Shown: positions 16,819 to 24,896, counted from the first letter of the stretch. The stretch: 64,000 bases of DNA from Candidatus Bipolaricaulota bacterium (GCA_938084715.1 CALKES010000001.1:1-64000); one strand, 5' to 3'. Notes: generated by a model from the sequence alone, not told the origin. Numbers and translations: made by a program.

Positions 16819-17829
16819 ATGAAGCGCAGCGTGACGTGTGCGATGCTGGTGCTGGCCTTGGCCAGCGCGGGACTGGCCCAGACGAACCTCAAGTTCACCC
16901 TCGACTGGGCCTATCAAGGTCCTCAAGCCCCGTTCCTCGTCGCCCTCGCCAAGGGCTACTTCGCCCAGGAAGGCCTGAACGTGATCATCGACCGCGGGTA
17001 CGGGTCGGCGGACGCGGTGAGCAAGATCGCCGGCGGCGCCTACGACCTCGGGTACGCCGACATCAACTCGATGATCGAGTTCAACGTTACGAACCCCGAT
17101 GCGGCCCTCATCGCGATCGCCATCGTCCTCGATAAAGCCCCGTTCTCTCTCGTGACCCTCAAGGGGAAGGGGATTGCGACCCCGAAGGACGTCGAGGGGA
17201 AGAGGATCGGTGCCCCCGCGGGAGACGCCAGTCGGCGTCTGTTCCCGTTGTTTGCCATGGCAACAGGGATCGATCAGAGCAAGATCGGGGAGTGGACGAC
17301 CATGACGCCCGCGCTGCGGGAGCAGCTTCTCATCCAGGGTCAGGTGGACGTCATCAGCGCCCACTTCTTCACCGCCGTCCTCAACCTCAGGGCCGCCGGC
17401 GTCCCCGAGGACCAGATCCAGGTCTTCCTCTACGCCGACTACGGGCTCGATCTCTACGGAAACGCGGTGATGTGCTCGCCAAACCTCCTCCAGGAAAAGC
17501 CGGAGGCGGTGCGGGGGTTCCTGCGGGCCCTCACCAGGGCCTGGCATGATACGATTGCCAACCCCGACGAGGCGATCCGGATCCTCCAGGCCCGCGACCC
17601 CCTCATCGACCCGGCGGTGGAGAAGGCGCGGCTGCTTCTGGCGATCGAGCGGTGCATGCTCACCCCGGACGTTCTCGAGCGGGGGTTCGGCGACGCCAAA
17701 CTCGTCCGCCTGGCGGGGGCGATCGCCCTCGTGGCCCAGGCGTTCGGGCTTCCGACGGTGCCCACTCCCGATCAGGTGTTCACGGGCGCGTTCCTGCCGC
17801 CCCTCGAGGACCGGCTTCCCCGGAAGTGA
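16819..17829 (+). CDS. NMT1/THI5-type ABC transporter substrate-binding protein
   Basis: A 336-residue periplasmic binding protein (SsuA/ThiY/NMT1 superfamily). The signal peptide is MKRSVTCAMLVLALASAGLA and there is no lipobox. The mature protein starts with the family pattern FTLDW-x(7)-PFLVALAKGYFAQEGL, and GYGSADAVSKIAGGAYDLGYAD follows. The best-known ligands of this group are thiamin-pyrimidine precursors, sulfonates and nitrate. Beside a molybdenum hydroxylase a nucleobase, hydantoin or pyrimidine is plausible but unproven. AAGGAGG lies just upstream. It is 66 bp after the Mo subunit with no clear promoter between, so it is probably the fourth gene of the operon. Confidence 0.88.
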   Translation: MKRSVTCAMLVLALASAGLAQTNLKFTLDWAYQGPQAPFLVALAKGYFAQEGLNVIIDRGYGSADAVSKIAGGAYDLGYADINSMIEFNVTNPDAALIAIAIVLDKAPFSLVTLKGKGIATPKDVEGKRIGAPAGDASRRLFPLFAMATGIDQSKIGEWTTMTPALREQLLIQGQVDVISAHFFTAVLNLRAAGVPEDQIQVFLYADYGLDLYGNAVMCSPNLLQEKPEAVRGFLRALTRAWHDTIANPDEAIRILQARDPLIDPAVEKARLLLAIERCMLTPDVLERGFGDAKLVRLAGAIALVAQAFGLPTVPTPDQVFTGAFLPPLEDRLPRK

Positions 17830-17837
17830 GGTGAGAC

Positions 17838-17864
17838 GGGGCCGGAGGTGAACCCTCCGGCCCC
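17838..17864 (+). terminator. Hairpin plus pyrimidine tract between binding protein and ATPase genes
   Basis: GGGGCCGGAGG (17838-17848), loop TGAAC and CCTCCGGCCCC (17854-17864) form a perfect 11-bp stem followed by TTTCCCTT. It has the shape of an intrinsic terminator but lies inside the transporter operon, immediately before the ATPase start, so it probably gives partial termination and an excess of binding protein over membrane components. Confidence 0.6.
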
Positions 17865-17870
17865 TTTCCC

Positions 17871-18695
17871 TTGGCAGAACTGGCCCGAGGCAGCACCGAG
17901 AGAGCCGAGCTCGCGGTGGAGTTCCGGGGGGTGGGGCTCACCTACCGGGCCAAGGACGGCTCGACCCTCGCCCTGGAGGGGGTGGACCTCGCCGTCCGCC
18001 CCGGCGAGTTCGTGGCCGTCGTCGGCCCCAGCGGCTGCGGGAAGACCACGTTCCTCAAGCTCACCTCCGGCCTCCTCCTCCCCACGAAGGGGACGGTGCG
18101 GGTGGAGGGGGAACCGGTGCGGGGGCCGCTCAAGATCGTGGGGATGGCGTTCCAAAACCCGACCCTTCTTCCGTGGCGGACGACCCTGGACAACGTCCTC
18201 CTCCCCCTGGAGATCGTCCAGCCCCACCGACGGCTCTACCGCCGGAACCGGGCCGCGTACCGGGAGAAGGCCCTGGACCTCCTCCGGTCCGTGGGCCTGG
18301 AGGGGTTCGCCCGCCGTCACCCCTGGCAGCTTTCGGGGGGAATGCAGCAGCGGGCATCCCTGTGCCGGGCCCTCATCCACGAGCCGGACATCCTCCTCCT
18401 CGACGAGCCTTTTGGAGCCCTGGACGCCTTCACCCGGGAGGAACTGTGGCTGGTCCTGCAGAAGCTCTGTATGGAGCGGAAGTGCACGACGGTGCTGGTG
18501 ACCCATGACCTCCGGGAGGCGATCTTCCTCGCCGACACCGTGCACGTGATGAGCAAGCGCCCGGGGCGGCTCGTGGCCCGGCGGGAGGTGTCCTTCCCCC
18601 GCCCCCGGGGCCTGGAGGTCGCGTTCACCCCCCAGTTCCTCGACCTCTACCAGGGGATCCGGGGGCTCATCGGTGAGGTGCGGGAGGCCCCATGA
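17871..18695 (+). CDS. ABC transporter ATP-binding protein (SsuB/ThiZ/TauB-like)
   Basis: A 274-residue single-domain ATPase. Walker A is VGPSGCGKTTFLK (about 53-65), the signature LSGGMQQRASL (about 157), Walker B ILLLDEPFGALD and the His loop LVTHD. It drives import by the permease encoded next. The start is uncertain. TTG 17871 gives the full family N-terminus but has no Shine-Dalgarno sequence and sits six bases after the hairpin stem. GTG 17916 is the next in-frame choice and would still keep the conserved domain. Weak initiation here would reinforce the excess of binding protein. Confidence 0.9.
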   Translation: MAELARGSTERAELAVEFRGVGLTYRAKDGSTLALEGVDLAVRPGEFVAVVGPSGCGKTTFLKLTSGLLLPTKGTVRVEGEPVRGPLKIVGMAFQNPTLLPWRTTLDNVLLPLEIVQPHRRLYRRNRAAYREKALDLLRSVGLEGFARRHPWQLSGGMQQRASLCRALIHEPDILLLDEPFGALDAFTREELWLVLQKLCMERKCTTVLVTHDLREAIFLADTVHVMSKRPGRLVARREVSFPRPRGLEVAFTPQFLDLYQGIRGLIGEVREAP

Positions 18696-19453
18696 ACACG
18701 CGTGAACGCCTGATCAACTACGGACTTCCGGCGCTCGCCCTCCTGGGGCTGTTCCTCCTCTGGGAATGGGCGTCCTTCCAGTTCAAGATCCCTCGGTTCA
18801 TCCTCCCCGCCCCCTCCGTCGTCGCCCGGTCCCTGTGGCAGTGGAGATCAGCGATCCTGGGCCACGCCGCCCAGACCCTCTACACCACCCTCGTGGGGTT
18901 TGGGATCGCGGTGGGGTTCGGCCTCCTCCTGGGCTGGCTCGTGGGGTTCTCCGCCCTCCTCTACAAGGCCGTCTACCCGATCCTCATCGGGTTCAACAGC
19001 ATCCCCAAGGTGGCCATCGTCCCCGTCCTCGTGATCTGGTTCGGGATCGGGACCGTTCCCGCGGTGCTCACCGCGTTCCTCATCTCGTTCTTCCCCATCG
19101 TGGTCAACGTGGCCACCGGCCTGGCGACCCTCGAGCCGGAGCTTCAGGACGTCCTGCGCTCCCTGGGAGCGGGGAAGCTCCAGATCTTCCGCAAGGTGGG
19201 GCTCCCCCGGACGCTTCCCTACTTCTTCGCCTCGATGAAGGTCGCCGTGACCCTGGCGTTTGTGGGGTCGGTGATCAGCGAGACCGTGGCCTCCAACCGC
19301 GGGGTGGGGTACCTCATGATCGCCGCGAGCTCCCGGTTCGATGTGCCGCTCGTGTTCGCCGGGCTCCTCGTCATCGCCGCGCTGGGGGTCGTCCTTTACG
19401 CCGTGTTTGCGATCCTGGAAGGGAGGCTCACGAGCTGGGCCTACCGGAGGTGA
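18692..19453 (+). CDS. ABC transporter permease (SsuC/ThiX/TauC-like)
   Basis: A 253-residue inner-membrane permease with about six hydrophobic helices. The cytoplasmic loop that contacts the ATPase is present: EPELQDVLRSLGAGKLQIF (about 149-167), the EAA motif with its conserved glycine, followed by KVGLPRTLPYFFASMKVA. ATG overlaps the ATPase stop as ATGA. As a homodimer with the upstream ATPase and binding protein it forms a complete importer. Confidence 0.92.
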   Translation: MNTRERLINYGLPALALLGLFLLWEWASFQFKIPRFILPAPSVVARSLWQWRSAILGHAAQTLYTTLVGFGIAVGFGLLLGWLVGFSALLYKAVYPILIGFNSIPKVAIVPVLVIWFGIGTVPAVLTAFLISFFPIVVNVATGLATLEPELQDVLRSLGAGKLQIFRKVGLPRTLPYFFASMKVAVTLAFVGSVISETVASNRGVGYLMIAASSRFDVPLVFAGLLVIAALGVVLYAVFAILEGRLTSWAYRR

Positions 19454-19455
19454 GG

Positions 19456-20094
19456 GTGCGGACCCTGGCCCTGCTGGTCCCTGGGTTGGTGGCCCTGCTC
19501 GCCGGGCCGGGCTTCGGGGCAGGATGGACGTTCGCCGAGGCCCTCCCCACCTGGGGGCTCCACCGGCCCACCGCCTACACCCTCGCCCGGGGAGAGACCC
19601 AGCTTCAGCTCCTCGCCTTCGCCGCCCCCACAAATCCCCTGGCCTTCTTCGAGGTGGAGTACGGGCTCTCCGACGCCTTCCAGTTTGGGTTCCGGCCCGT
19701 GGCGGCGTTCTTCGGGGACCTCCGGGGGTGGGGCAAGGTCCACGTGGGGACGACTGGGGCGGTGGCCCTCGCGATCCCGTTCGGGGTCGAGGTCTTCGTT
19801 TCGTCCTGGGCCTGGGCCGTCCACGGGGGGTGGGTCCTCTCCTGGCGGGTTCTGCCGTTTCTCACCCTCCACCCGGGGATCGACCTCCGCTTCTCCCCCG
19901 GGATGAGCCTTCAGCCCTACGGAAGCGCCGACTTCGACCTCGGGCGCTACCTGAAGGTCATCGTGGAACTTGACGCGGAGCCCCCTCACGTCCACGTGGG
20001 GCTCCTCGCCTGGGTCTGGGGGGCGGTCCGGTTCCAGGTGGACACCCCGCTCCCCACGGTGAGCCTCCGGGTGAGCGTGGCCGGCCGGTTCTAG
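19456..20094 (+). CDS. Exported beta-rich protein, candidate outer-membrane barrel
   Basis: A 212-residue protein of no recognised family. GTG 19456 (after GGAGGTGAG) gives a signal peptide VRTLALLVPGLVALLAGPGFGA. The mature part is a succession of short alternating polar/hydrophobic strands separated by turns. The C-terminus VSLRVSVAGRF ends in phenylalanine with aromatic/hydrophobic residues at alternating positions, the usual recognition signal of BAM-assembled outer-membrane proteins. It lies 2 bp after the permease stop and ends the operon, so it may be a substrate-specific outer-membrane pore for the imported compound. This role is inferred from position and composition only. Confidence 0.6.
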   Translation: MRTLALLVPGLVALLAGPGFGAGWTFAEALPTWGLHRPTAYTLARGETQLQLLAFAAPTNPLAFFEVEYGLSDAFQFGFRPVAAFFGDLRGWGKVHVGTTGAVALAIPFGVEVFVSSWAWAVHGGWVLSWRVLPFLTLHPGIDLRFSPGMSLQPYGSADFDLGRYLKVIVELDAEPPHVHVGLLAWVWGAVRFQVDTPLPTVSLRVSVAGRF

Positions 20095-20098
20095 GTCG

Positions 20099-21391
20099 CT
20101 ACTCCCCCAGCCGGAACGGGGGGTAGCGGTCCGTCATCAGGGCGGCGTAGGCCGCCACCCGGTACGCCCAGCGGTTCATGTCCATCACGAACCCGAACAT
20201 CCCCTTGGGGTACCGGCCCCGGAAGAGGAGGGCCACGCCGGCGAAGAGGCAGAGGAGCGGGACCAGGCCCCCGCCCGACCGGCCTCCCCCGCCCTGGAAC
20301 AGGCTCACCACCGCGTAGTGGGGAAGGGCCAGCAGCCACCACTTCACGAGGGCAAGCCCCCGGGAGAGGCGCTCGGGGTAGGCAACCTCGAGGTCCGCGG
20401 GGTAGCCCCCGGCCCGGAGGGAGAAGGGCGGGTAGCGGTCTGTCCCCAGGGCCTGATAGCCGTAGAACCCCACCCGCCACGTCCAGCGGAGGACCCCCAC
20501 GTTGTAGCGGAAGAGGGCCCGCGGGTAGCGCCCGGTGAAGAGGATTGCAACGAGGGAAAGGAGCCACGACCCGAGGAATCCCAGCCAGAGGAAGGCGAGG
20601 ACGAGGTAGTGGGGGACGAGGAGGAGCCACTTGACGAGCCACAGGGCAGGGGAGAGGGGCTCGGAGAGCTCGCCCGCCAAGGTGAGGGGGTAGCCCACCG
20701 GGGCGCTCGCCTCCTCTCGTTTGTCAAGCAAGGGTCTTCCCGTTGCGCCAACGTAGATCAGCGCCACGGCCAGGACGACGAGCGCCAGGCCCCCGAGGAG
20801 GAGCCCCACGGCCAAGGGGACGAGCCCGGGGAACCGCACCCCCACCGACGCCCACGCCTCGACCCCTGAAGAACCGTCGGCGTTCATCAGGACGACGGTC
20901 CAATCCCCAGGCTTCAACTCCCAGGTGAGGGTTTGCGTCCCGGGGCCCTCGACCCGGGCAGCCCAGATGGGCCGTCGGCCCGGAAGCTCAGGCGGCGGGC
21001 CCCCGGGGACGCTTCGGTAGCCCACCCGGGCCGGCCGGAGGACGAAGTCCACCACCTCGTCCCGGGCCACGCCCGCGAGGTAGGCCAGGGCATCCCGCCG
21101 GTCGGCGATCCCCACGAACAGGGCCCGGCCGGGATCGGCGGCCCGGGCCTCCAGCCGAACCGTGGCCCTCCCTCCCCGCCACCATGCCCCCCCTCCGCCC
21201 CACCCCCCGGCCTGGGAGACGACCGCGTAGGCGCCCGAGGTAAGCCTCAGCTCCCCCGAGGAGAGGAACCCGTCCCCCCGGACGAACGCCAGGCGGAAGA
21301 CGAGGCCCGCCGTCCCCCCGATGACGAGGGCGACCCCGACGATCCCCACCAGGACCCCGAAGACAACGACCAGGACTCTCCCGAGCTTCAT
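20099..21391 (-). CDS. Membrane protein with tandem DUF4389 domains
   Basis: A 430-residue membrane protein. An N-terminal helix (about 8-32) leads into an extracytoplasmic region of about 150 residues rich in glycine and beta strands, then a helix near 195-220. Two copies of the DUF4389 module follow, each with the pattern LVKWLLLxPHY, a hydrophobic helix, FTGRYPRALFRYNVGVLRW and TDRYPPF. The second repeat is FRGRYPKGMFGFVMDMNRW. Function is unknown in this family. It stands alone, ends 4 bp from the convergent upstream gene and has its own promoter. Confidence 0.8.
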   Translation of the reverse strand: MKLGRVLVVVFGVLVGIVGVALVIGGTAGLVFRLAFVRGDGFLSSGELRLTSGAYAVVSQAGGWGGGGAWWRGGRATVRLEARAADPGRALFVGIADRRDALAYLAGVARDEVVDFVLRPARVGYRSVPGGPPPELPGRRPIWAARVEGPGTQTLTWELKPGDWTVVLMNADGSSGVEAWASVGVRFPGLVPLAVGLLLGGLALVVLAVALIYVGATGRPLLDKREEASAPVGYPLTLAGELSEPLSPALWLVKWLLLVPHYLVLAFLWLGFLGSWLLSLVAILFTGRYPRALFRYNVGVLRWTWRVGFYGYQALGTDRYPPFSLRAGGYPADLEVAYPERLSRGLALVKWWLLALPHYAVVSLFQGGGGRSGGGLVPLLCLFAGVALLFRGRYPKGMFGFVMDMNRWAYRVAAYAALMTDRYPPFRLGE

Positions 21392-21446
21392 CCTCCCCTC
21401 CCTTTCCAGCTTCCCCTTCGCAACCTACCCCAGGTTCCGCAGCCCT

Positions 21447-21475
21447 ATCGTAGTCGGTCTTTCTCCCCTTGCCAA
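21447..21475 (-). promoter_or_regulatory. Promoter for the DUF4389 gene
   Basis: TTGGCA (21475-21470), 17 bp, TACGAT (21452-21447) on the minus strand. It lies about 55 bp upstream of ATG 21391, which is preceded by GGGAGGGGAGG. Confidence 0.6.
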
Positions 21476-21479
21476 AACT

Positions 21480-21670
21480 CGGCCCCCGGCTGCCGACGGT
21501 GAGGGGATGGAACCCCGGGCCAAGACCGACGGCCCCCGGGTGGCCCATGCCTCCCAACCAACGCCGCACCCGGCGGCGGGGTTGTGACCGAGCAAGGCCG
21601 CTTCGGTAAGATCGGGCCCGATGCCAGGCTTCCCGCGTGACGTCGGCCCCGCCCCCTCTGGAGGGCGAAC
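21480..21670 (+). other. Structured leader region upstream of the flavoprotein operon
   Basis: No gene is seen here. The region holds GC hairpins, including CGCCGC(ACCCG)GCGGCG flanked by AACC/GGTT (about 21555-21583), and a possible rightward promoter TTGTGA (21582-21587), 19 bp, TAAGAT (21607-21612). That would give a leader of about 50 bases before GTG 21671, which has TGGAGGG as ribosome-binding site. I could not match it to a known riboswitch. Confidence 0.35.
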
Positions 21671-23752
21671 GTGAGGCTCGACCGCCACCCCATCCTCCCC
21701 GTCGGGCGGGGGGAGCCGTTCCCCTTCGCCTTCGCCGGCCGGGAGCTCCTCGCCTACCCCGGGGAGACGATCGCCGCGGCCCTGTTCGCCCACGGGATCC
21801 GCGTCTTCGGCCACCACCCCAAAGACGGGGCCCCCCAGGGGATCTTCTGCGCCAACGGCCAGTGTGCCCAGTGCCTGGTGCTCGCCGACGGCCTCCCCGT
21901 CAAGGCGTGCATGACCCCCGCCTGCCCTGGGATGCGGGTCGAGCCGGTGGACGGCCTCCCCGAGCTCCCGCGCGTCCCTGCCCCGCCTCGGATGCAAGAA
22001 TTGGAGCGGCTTGAGGTCCCGGTCCTCGTGATCGGCGGCGGGCCGGCCGGGCTTTCGGCAGCCATCGAACTCGGGGGTCGCGGGATCAACACCCTCCTCG
22101 TCGACGACAAGGGCCGCCTGGGGGGGAAGCTCGTCCTCCAGACCCACCGCTTCTTTGGGTCCACCGAGGCCGTCTACGCCGGGACTCGGGGGATTGACAT
22201 CGCGGCGCGCCTGGAGGAGGAGGTGCGGGCCCTCCCCTCCGTCGAGGTCTGGCTTAACACCGTGGCCCTCGCCGTCTACAGCGACGGCTGGGTGGGCATC
22301 CTCCGGGAGGGAAGGAGCTACGTCCTCGCCCGGCCCGAGGTCCTCCTCGTCGCCTCCGGGGCCCGGGAGAGGTCCCTCGTGTTCCGGGGGAACACCCTCC
22401 CTGGAGTCTACGGGGCCGGGGCGTTCCAGACCCTGGTGAACCGGGACCTCGTCCGGGCCGCGGAGCGGCTGTTCATCGTCGGGGGCGGGAACGTCGGGCT
22501 CATCGCCGGCTACCACGCGATCCAGGCCGGGATCGAGGTCGTGGGCCTGGCCGAGGTCCTCCCCGAGTGCGGGGGGTACAAGGTCCACAGGGACAAGCTC
22601 GCTCGGCTAGGGGTCCCCATCTTCACCTCCCATACGATCCTCTCCGCCAACGGCCGGGACGGCGTGGAGTCGGTCACGATCGCGAGGGTGGACGACCGGT
22701 TCCAGCCCGTCCCGGGGACGGAGAAGACGTTCAAGTGCGACACGGTCCTCGTGGCGGTTGGGCTCGATCCCGTGGATGAGTTCTACCGGAAGGCGAGGGA
22801 GTTTGGGATGAAGGCGTTTGCCGCCGGGGACGCCCAGGAGATCGCCGAGGCCTCAGCGGCGATCTTCTCCGGGAAGATCGCGGGGCGGCGGATCGCTCAC
22901 GCCCTCGGGATCCCGGGGGTCGTCGTCCCCCCGGAGTGGGAGAAGACGCTCCAGATTCTGAAGTCCCGCCCCGGGGCCCGGCGGGAACCCCCGGCCGAGC
23001 TCCCGGCCCAGGGGGTCGTCCCCGTCCTCCACTGCCACGAGGAGATCCCGTGCAACCCCTGCGCCTCGGTCTGCCCTCAGGGCCTCCTCGAGGTCGATCC
23101 CCAGGACATCCGCAAGGTCCCGGAGTTCCACGCCGACCGGGACCAGGCGTGCCTGGGTTGCGAGCGGTGCGTCGTCGTCTGCCCGGGGCTTGCGATCACC
23201 CTCGTCGACTACCGGCGGGACCCGGATTACCCCACGGTCACCCTCCCCCACGAGCTCGGTCCGGAGGCGGTCCCCGTGGGGGCCAGGGTGGCCGTGGTGA
23301 GCGCCTCCGGCGAGGTCCTCGGCGAGGCGGAGGTCCGGGAGGTCCGGGCGATCCCCCGCAACAACCGGACGGTCCTCGTCAAGCTCGTCCTCCCCAAGGA
23401 GATTGCCCCCCGAGCCGCGGGGATCCGCCTCGGAGCGAAGTGGGCCGAGGAGCCCATCCCCCAGGCGGTGGAGCGGCTGGAGGACGACGCGATCGTCTGC
23501 CGGTGCGAGCGGGTGACAGCTGGGGAGATCCGGGCCCTCATCCGAGCCGGGTTCCGGGACATGAACGCCCTCAAAGCGGTGACAAGGGTTGGGATGGGGG
23601 CGTGCGGGGGGAAGACCTGCGGCCCCCTCCTCAAGAGGCTGTTCCGCGAGGAGGGGGTGCCGCTGGACGAGGTCACGGACTACGTGGGCCGACCCCTGTT
23701 CATCGAGGTGCCCTTGGGGATCTTCGCTGGCGCGGAGCCGGGCGATGGCTAG
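21671..23752 (+). CDS. Fused Fe-S/FAD subunit of an amine or imino-acid dehydrogenase (HcnAB/sarcosine oxidase-alpha-like)
   Basis: A 693-residue multi-cofactor protein. In order it has an N-terminal [2Fe-2S] ferredoxin domain (CANGQCAQC about 60-68), a pyridine-nucleotide-disulfide type FAD domain (VLVIGGGPAGLSAA about 118; NAD site LFIVGGGNVGLIAG about 267), two [4Fe-4S] motifs (CHEEIPCNPCASVCP about 455, CLGCERCVVVCP about 493), a linker domain, and a C-terminal BFD-like [2Fe-2S] domain (CRCERVTAGEI about 611 to CGGKTC about 644). In hydrogen cyanide synthase, hydroxyproline dehydrogenase and related enzymes the ferredoxin and FAD parts are separate subunits. Here they are one chain with a ferredoxin insert. 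It probably passes electrons from the partner flavoprotein to NAD or ferredoxin. The substrate is unknown. Confidence 0.85.
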   Translation: MRLDRHPILPVGRGEPFPFAFAGRELLAYPGETIAAALFAHGIRVFGHHPKDGAPQGIFCANGQCAQCLVLADGLPVKACMTPACPGMRVEPVDGLPELPRVPAPPRMQELERLEVPVLVIGGGPAGLSAAIELGGRGINTLLVDDKGRLGGKLVLQTHRFFGSTEAVYAGTRGIDIAARLEEEVRALPSVEVWLNTVALAVYSDGWVGILREGRSYVLARPEVLLVASGARERSLVFRGNTLPGVYGAGAFQTLVNRDLVRAAERLFIVGGGNVGLIAGYHAIQAGIEVVGLAEVLPECGGYKVHRDKLARLGVPIFTSHTILSANGRDGVESVTIARVDDRFQPVPGTEKTFKCDTVLVAVGLDPVDEFYRKAREFGMKAFAAGDAQEIAEASAAIFSGKIAGRRIAHALGIPGVVVPPEWEKTLQILKSRPGARREPPAELPAQGVVPVLHCHEEIPCNPCASVCPQGLLEVDPQDIRKVPEFHADRDQACLGCERCVVVCPGLAITLVDYRRDPDYPTVTLPHELGPEAVPVGARVAVVSASGEVLGEAEVREVRAIPRNNRTVLVKLVLPKEIAPRAAGIRLGAKWAEEPIPQAVERLEDDAIVCRCERVTAGEIRALIRAGFRDMNALKAVTRVGMGACGGKTCGPLLKRLFREEGVPLDEVTDYVGRPLFIEVPLGIFAGAEPGDG

Positions 23753-24896
23753 CTACGACGTCGTGGTCGTTGGGGCGGGGAGCGTGGGGACCCCTGCCGC
23801 CCTGGCCCTCGCTGAGGCTGGGCTCCGGGTCCTCGTCCTCGACGCCCGGCCGAGCGCCGGCCAGGGTTCGAACAAGGCCGCGATCGGCGGCGTCCGGGCC
23901 ACCCACTCCGACCCGGCCAAGATCCGCCTCGGCCGCCGGTCGATCGAGATCGTCTCCACGTGGAAGGAGACCCGGGGAGGGGAGATCGAGTGGCGGAGCG
24001 GGGGGTACGTGTTCGTCGCCTACACCCCGCGGGAGGAAAAACTCCTCAAGGACCTCCTCCTCGTCCAGCACCGCTACGGCTTGGGGATCGACTGGCTCGA
24101 GGCCCGGGACCTCCTCCGGATCGTCCCCGACCTCAACCCCGACGGGCTTCTCGGCGGGACCTACAGCCCGGGGGACGGCCACCTCTCCCCCCTCCTCCTC
24201 GTCCACGCCTACTACCGAGAGGCGAGGCGGGCGGGGGCGGAGTTCCACTTCCGGGAGAAGGTGACGGGGATCGAGGTCCGGAACGGGCGGGTCCGGGCCG
24301 TGGTGACGGATCAGGGCCGGTATGGGACAGCCGTGGTCGTCAACGCCGCCGGGGCGTGGGCCCGGGAAATCGGGCGGATGGTCGGGGAGGACCACCCCGT
24401 GGTCCCGGACTCCCACGAGGCCGGGGTGACCGAGCCCGTGGCCCACTTCCTCGACCCGATGATCGTGGACATCCGCCCCGCCCCAGGGTCCTCCAACTAC
24501 TACTTCCACCAGCTCGCCTCGGGCCAGCTCACGTTCTGCATTTCCCCAAGTCCCCCCATCGTCGGGGAGGACTGCCGGGAGACGAGCGCGTTCCTCCCCA
24601 TGGTCGCCCGGCGGATGGTGGAGCTCATGCCCCGGCTCGCCAACGTCCGGGTCCGGCGGACGTGGCGGGGCCTGTACCCCATGACCCCCGACGGCTCCCC
24701 CCTGGTGGGGTGGTCGTCGGAGGTGGAGGGGTACGCGGTGGCGATCGGGATGTGCGGCCAGGGGGTCATGCTCGGGCCGGCGGTGGGGGAGCTCCTGGGG
24801 CGGCTCGTGACGGACCAGCTCCTCCCCGAGGACCACGAGGTCCTGACCCTCCTCTCCCCCAGCCGCCCGTTCGCCGCCCAGGAGGCCCTAAAGTAG
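23745..24896 (+). CDS. FAD-dependent amino/imino-acid oxidoreductase (DAO family, catalytic subunit)
   Basis: A 383-residue D-amino-acid oxidase-fold flavoprotein, the beta-type subunit of sarcosine/proline/glycine-oxidising complexes. The N-terminal dinucleotide motif VVVVGAGSVGTPAALALAEAG (about 5-25) is clear. GVRATHSDPAKIRLGRRS and the C-terminal GLYPMTPDGSPLVG and GMCGQGVMLGPAVG flavin-contact segments match the family. It overlaps the upstream Fe-S subunit by 8 bp, so both subunits form one complex. It oxidises a C-N bond of an amino or imino acid. Sarcosine, proline, hydroxyproline or glycine are all possible. Confidence 0.88.
   Translation: MASYDVVVVGAGSVGTPAALALAEAGLRVLVLDARPSAGQGSNKAAIGGVRATHSDPAKIRLGRRSIEIVSTWKETRGGEIEWRSGGYVFVAYTPREEKLLKDLLLVQHRYGLGIDWLEARDLLRIVPDLNPDGLLGGTYSPGDGHLSPLLLVHAYYREARRAGAEFHFREKVTGIEVRNGRVRAVVTDQGRYGTAVVVNAAGAWAREIGRMVGEDHPVVPDSHEAGVTEPVAHFLDPMIVDIRPAPGSSNYYFHQLASGQLTFCISPSPPIVGEDCRETSAFLPMVARRMVELMPRLANVRVRRTWRGLYPMTPDGSPLVGWSSEVEGYAVAIGMCGQGVMLGPAVGELLGRLVTDQLLPEDHEVLTLLSPSRPFAAQEALK

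Noticed and set aside
21392-21670. Known riboswitch (glycine, TPP, cobalamin, THF)
   Set aside because: None of the conserved cores I know for these classes could be found on either strand.
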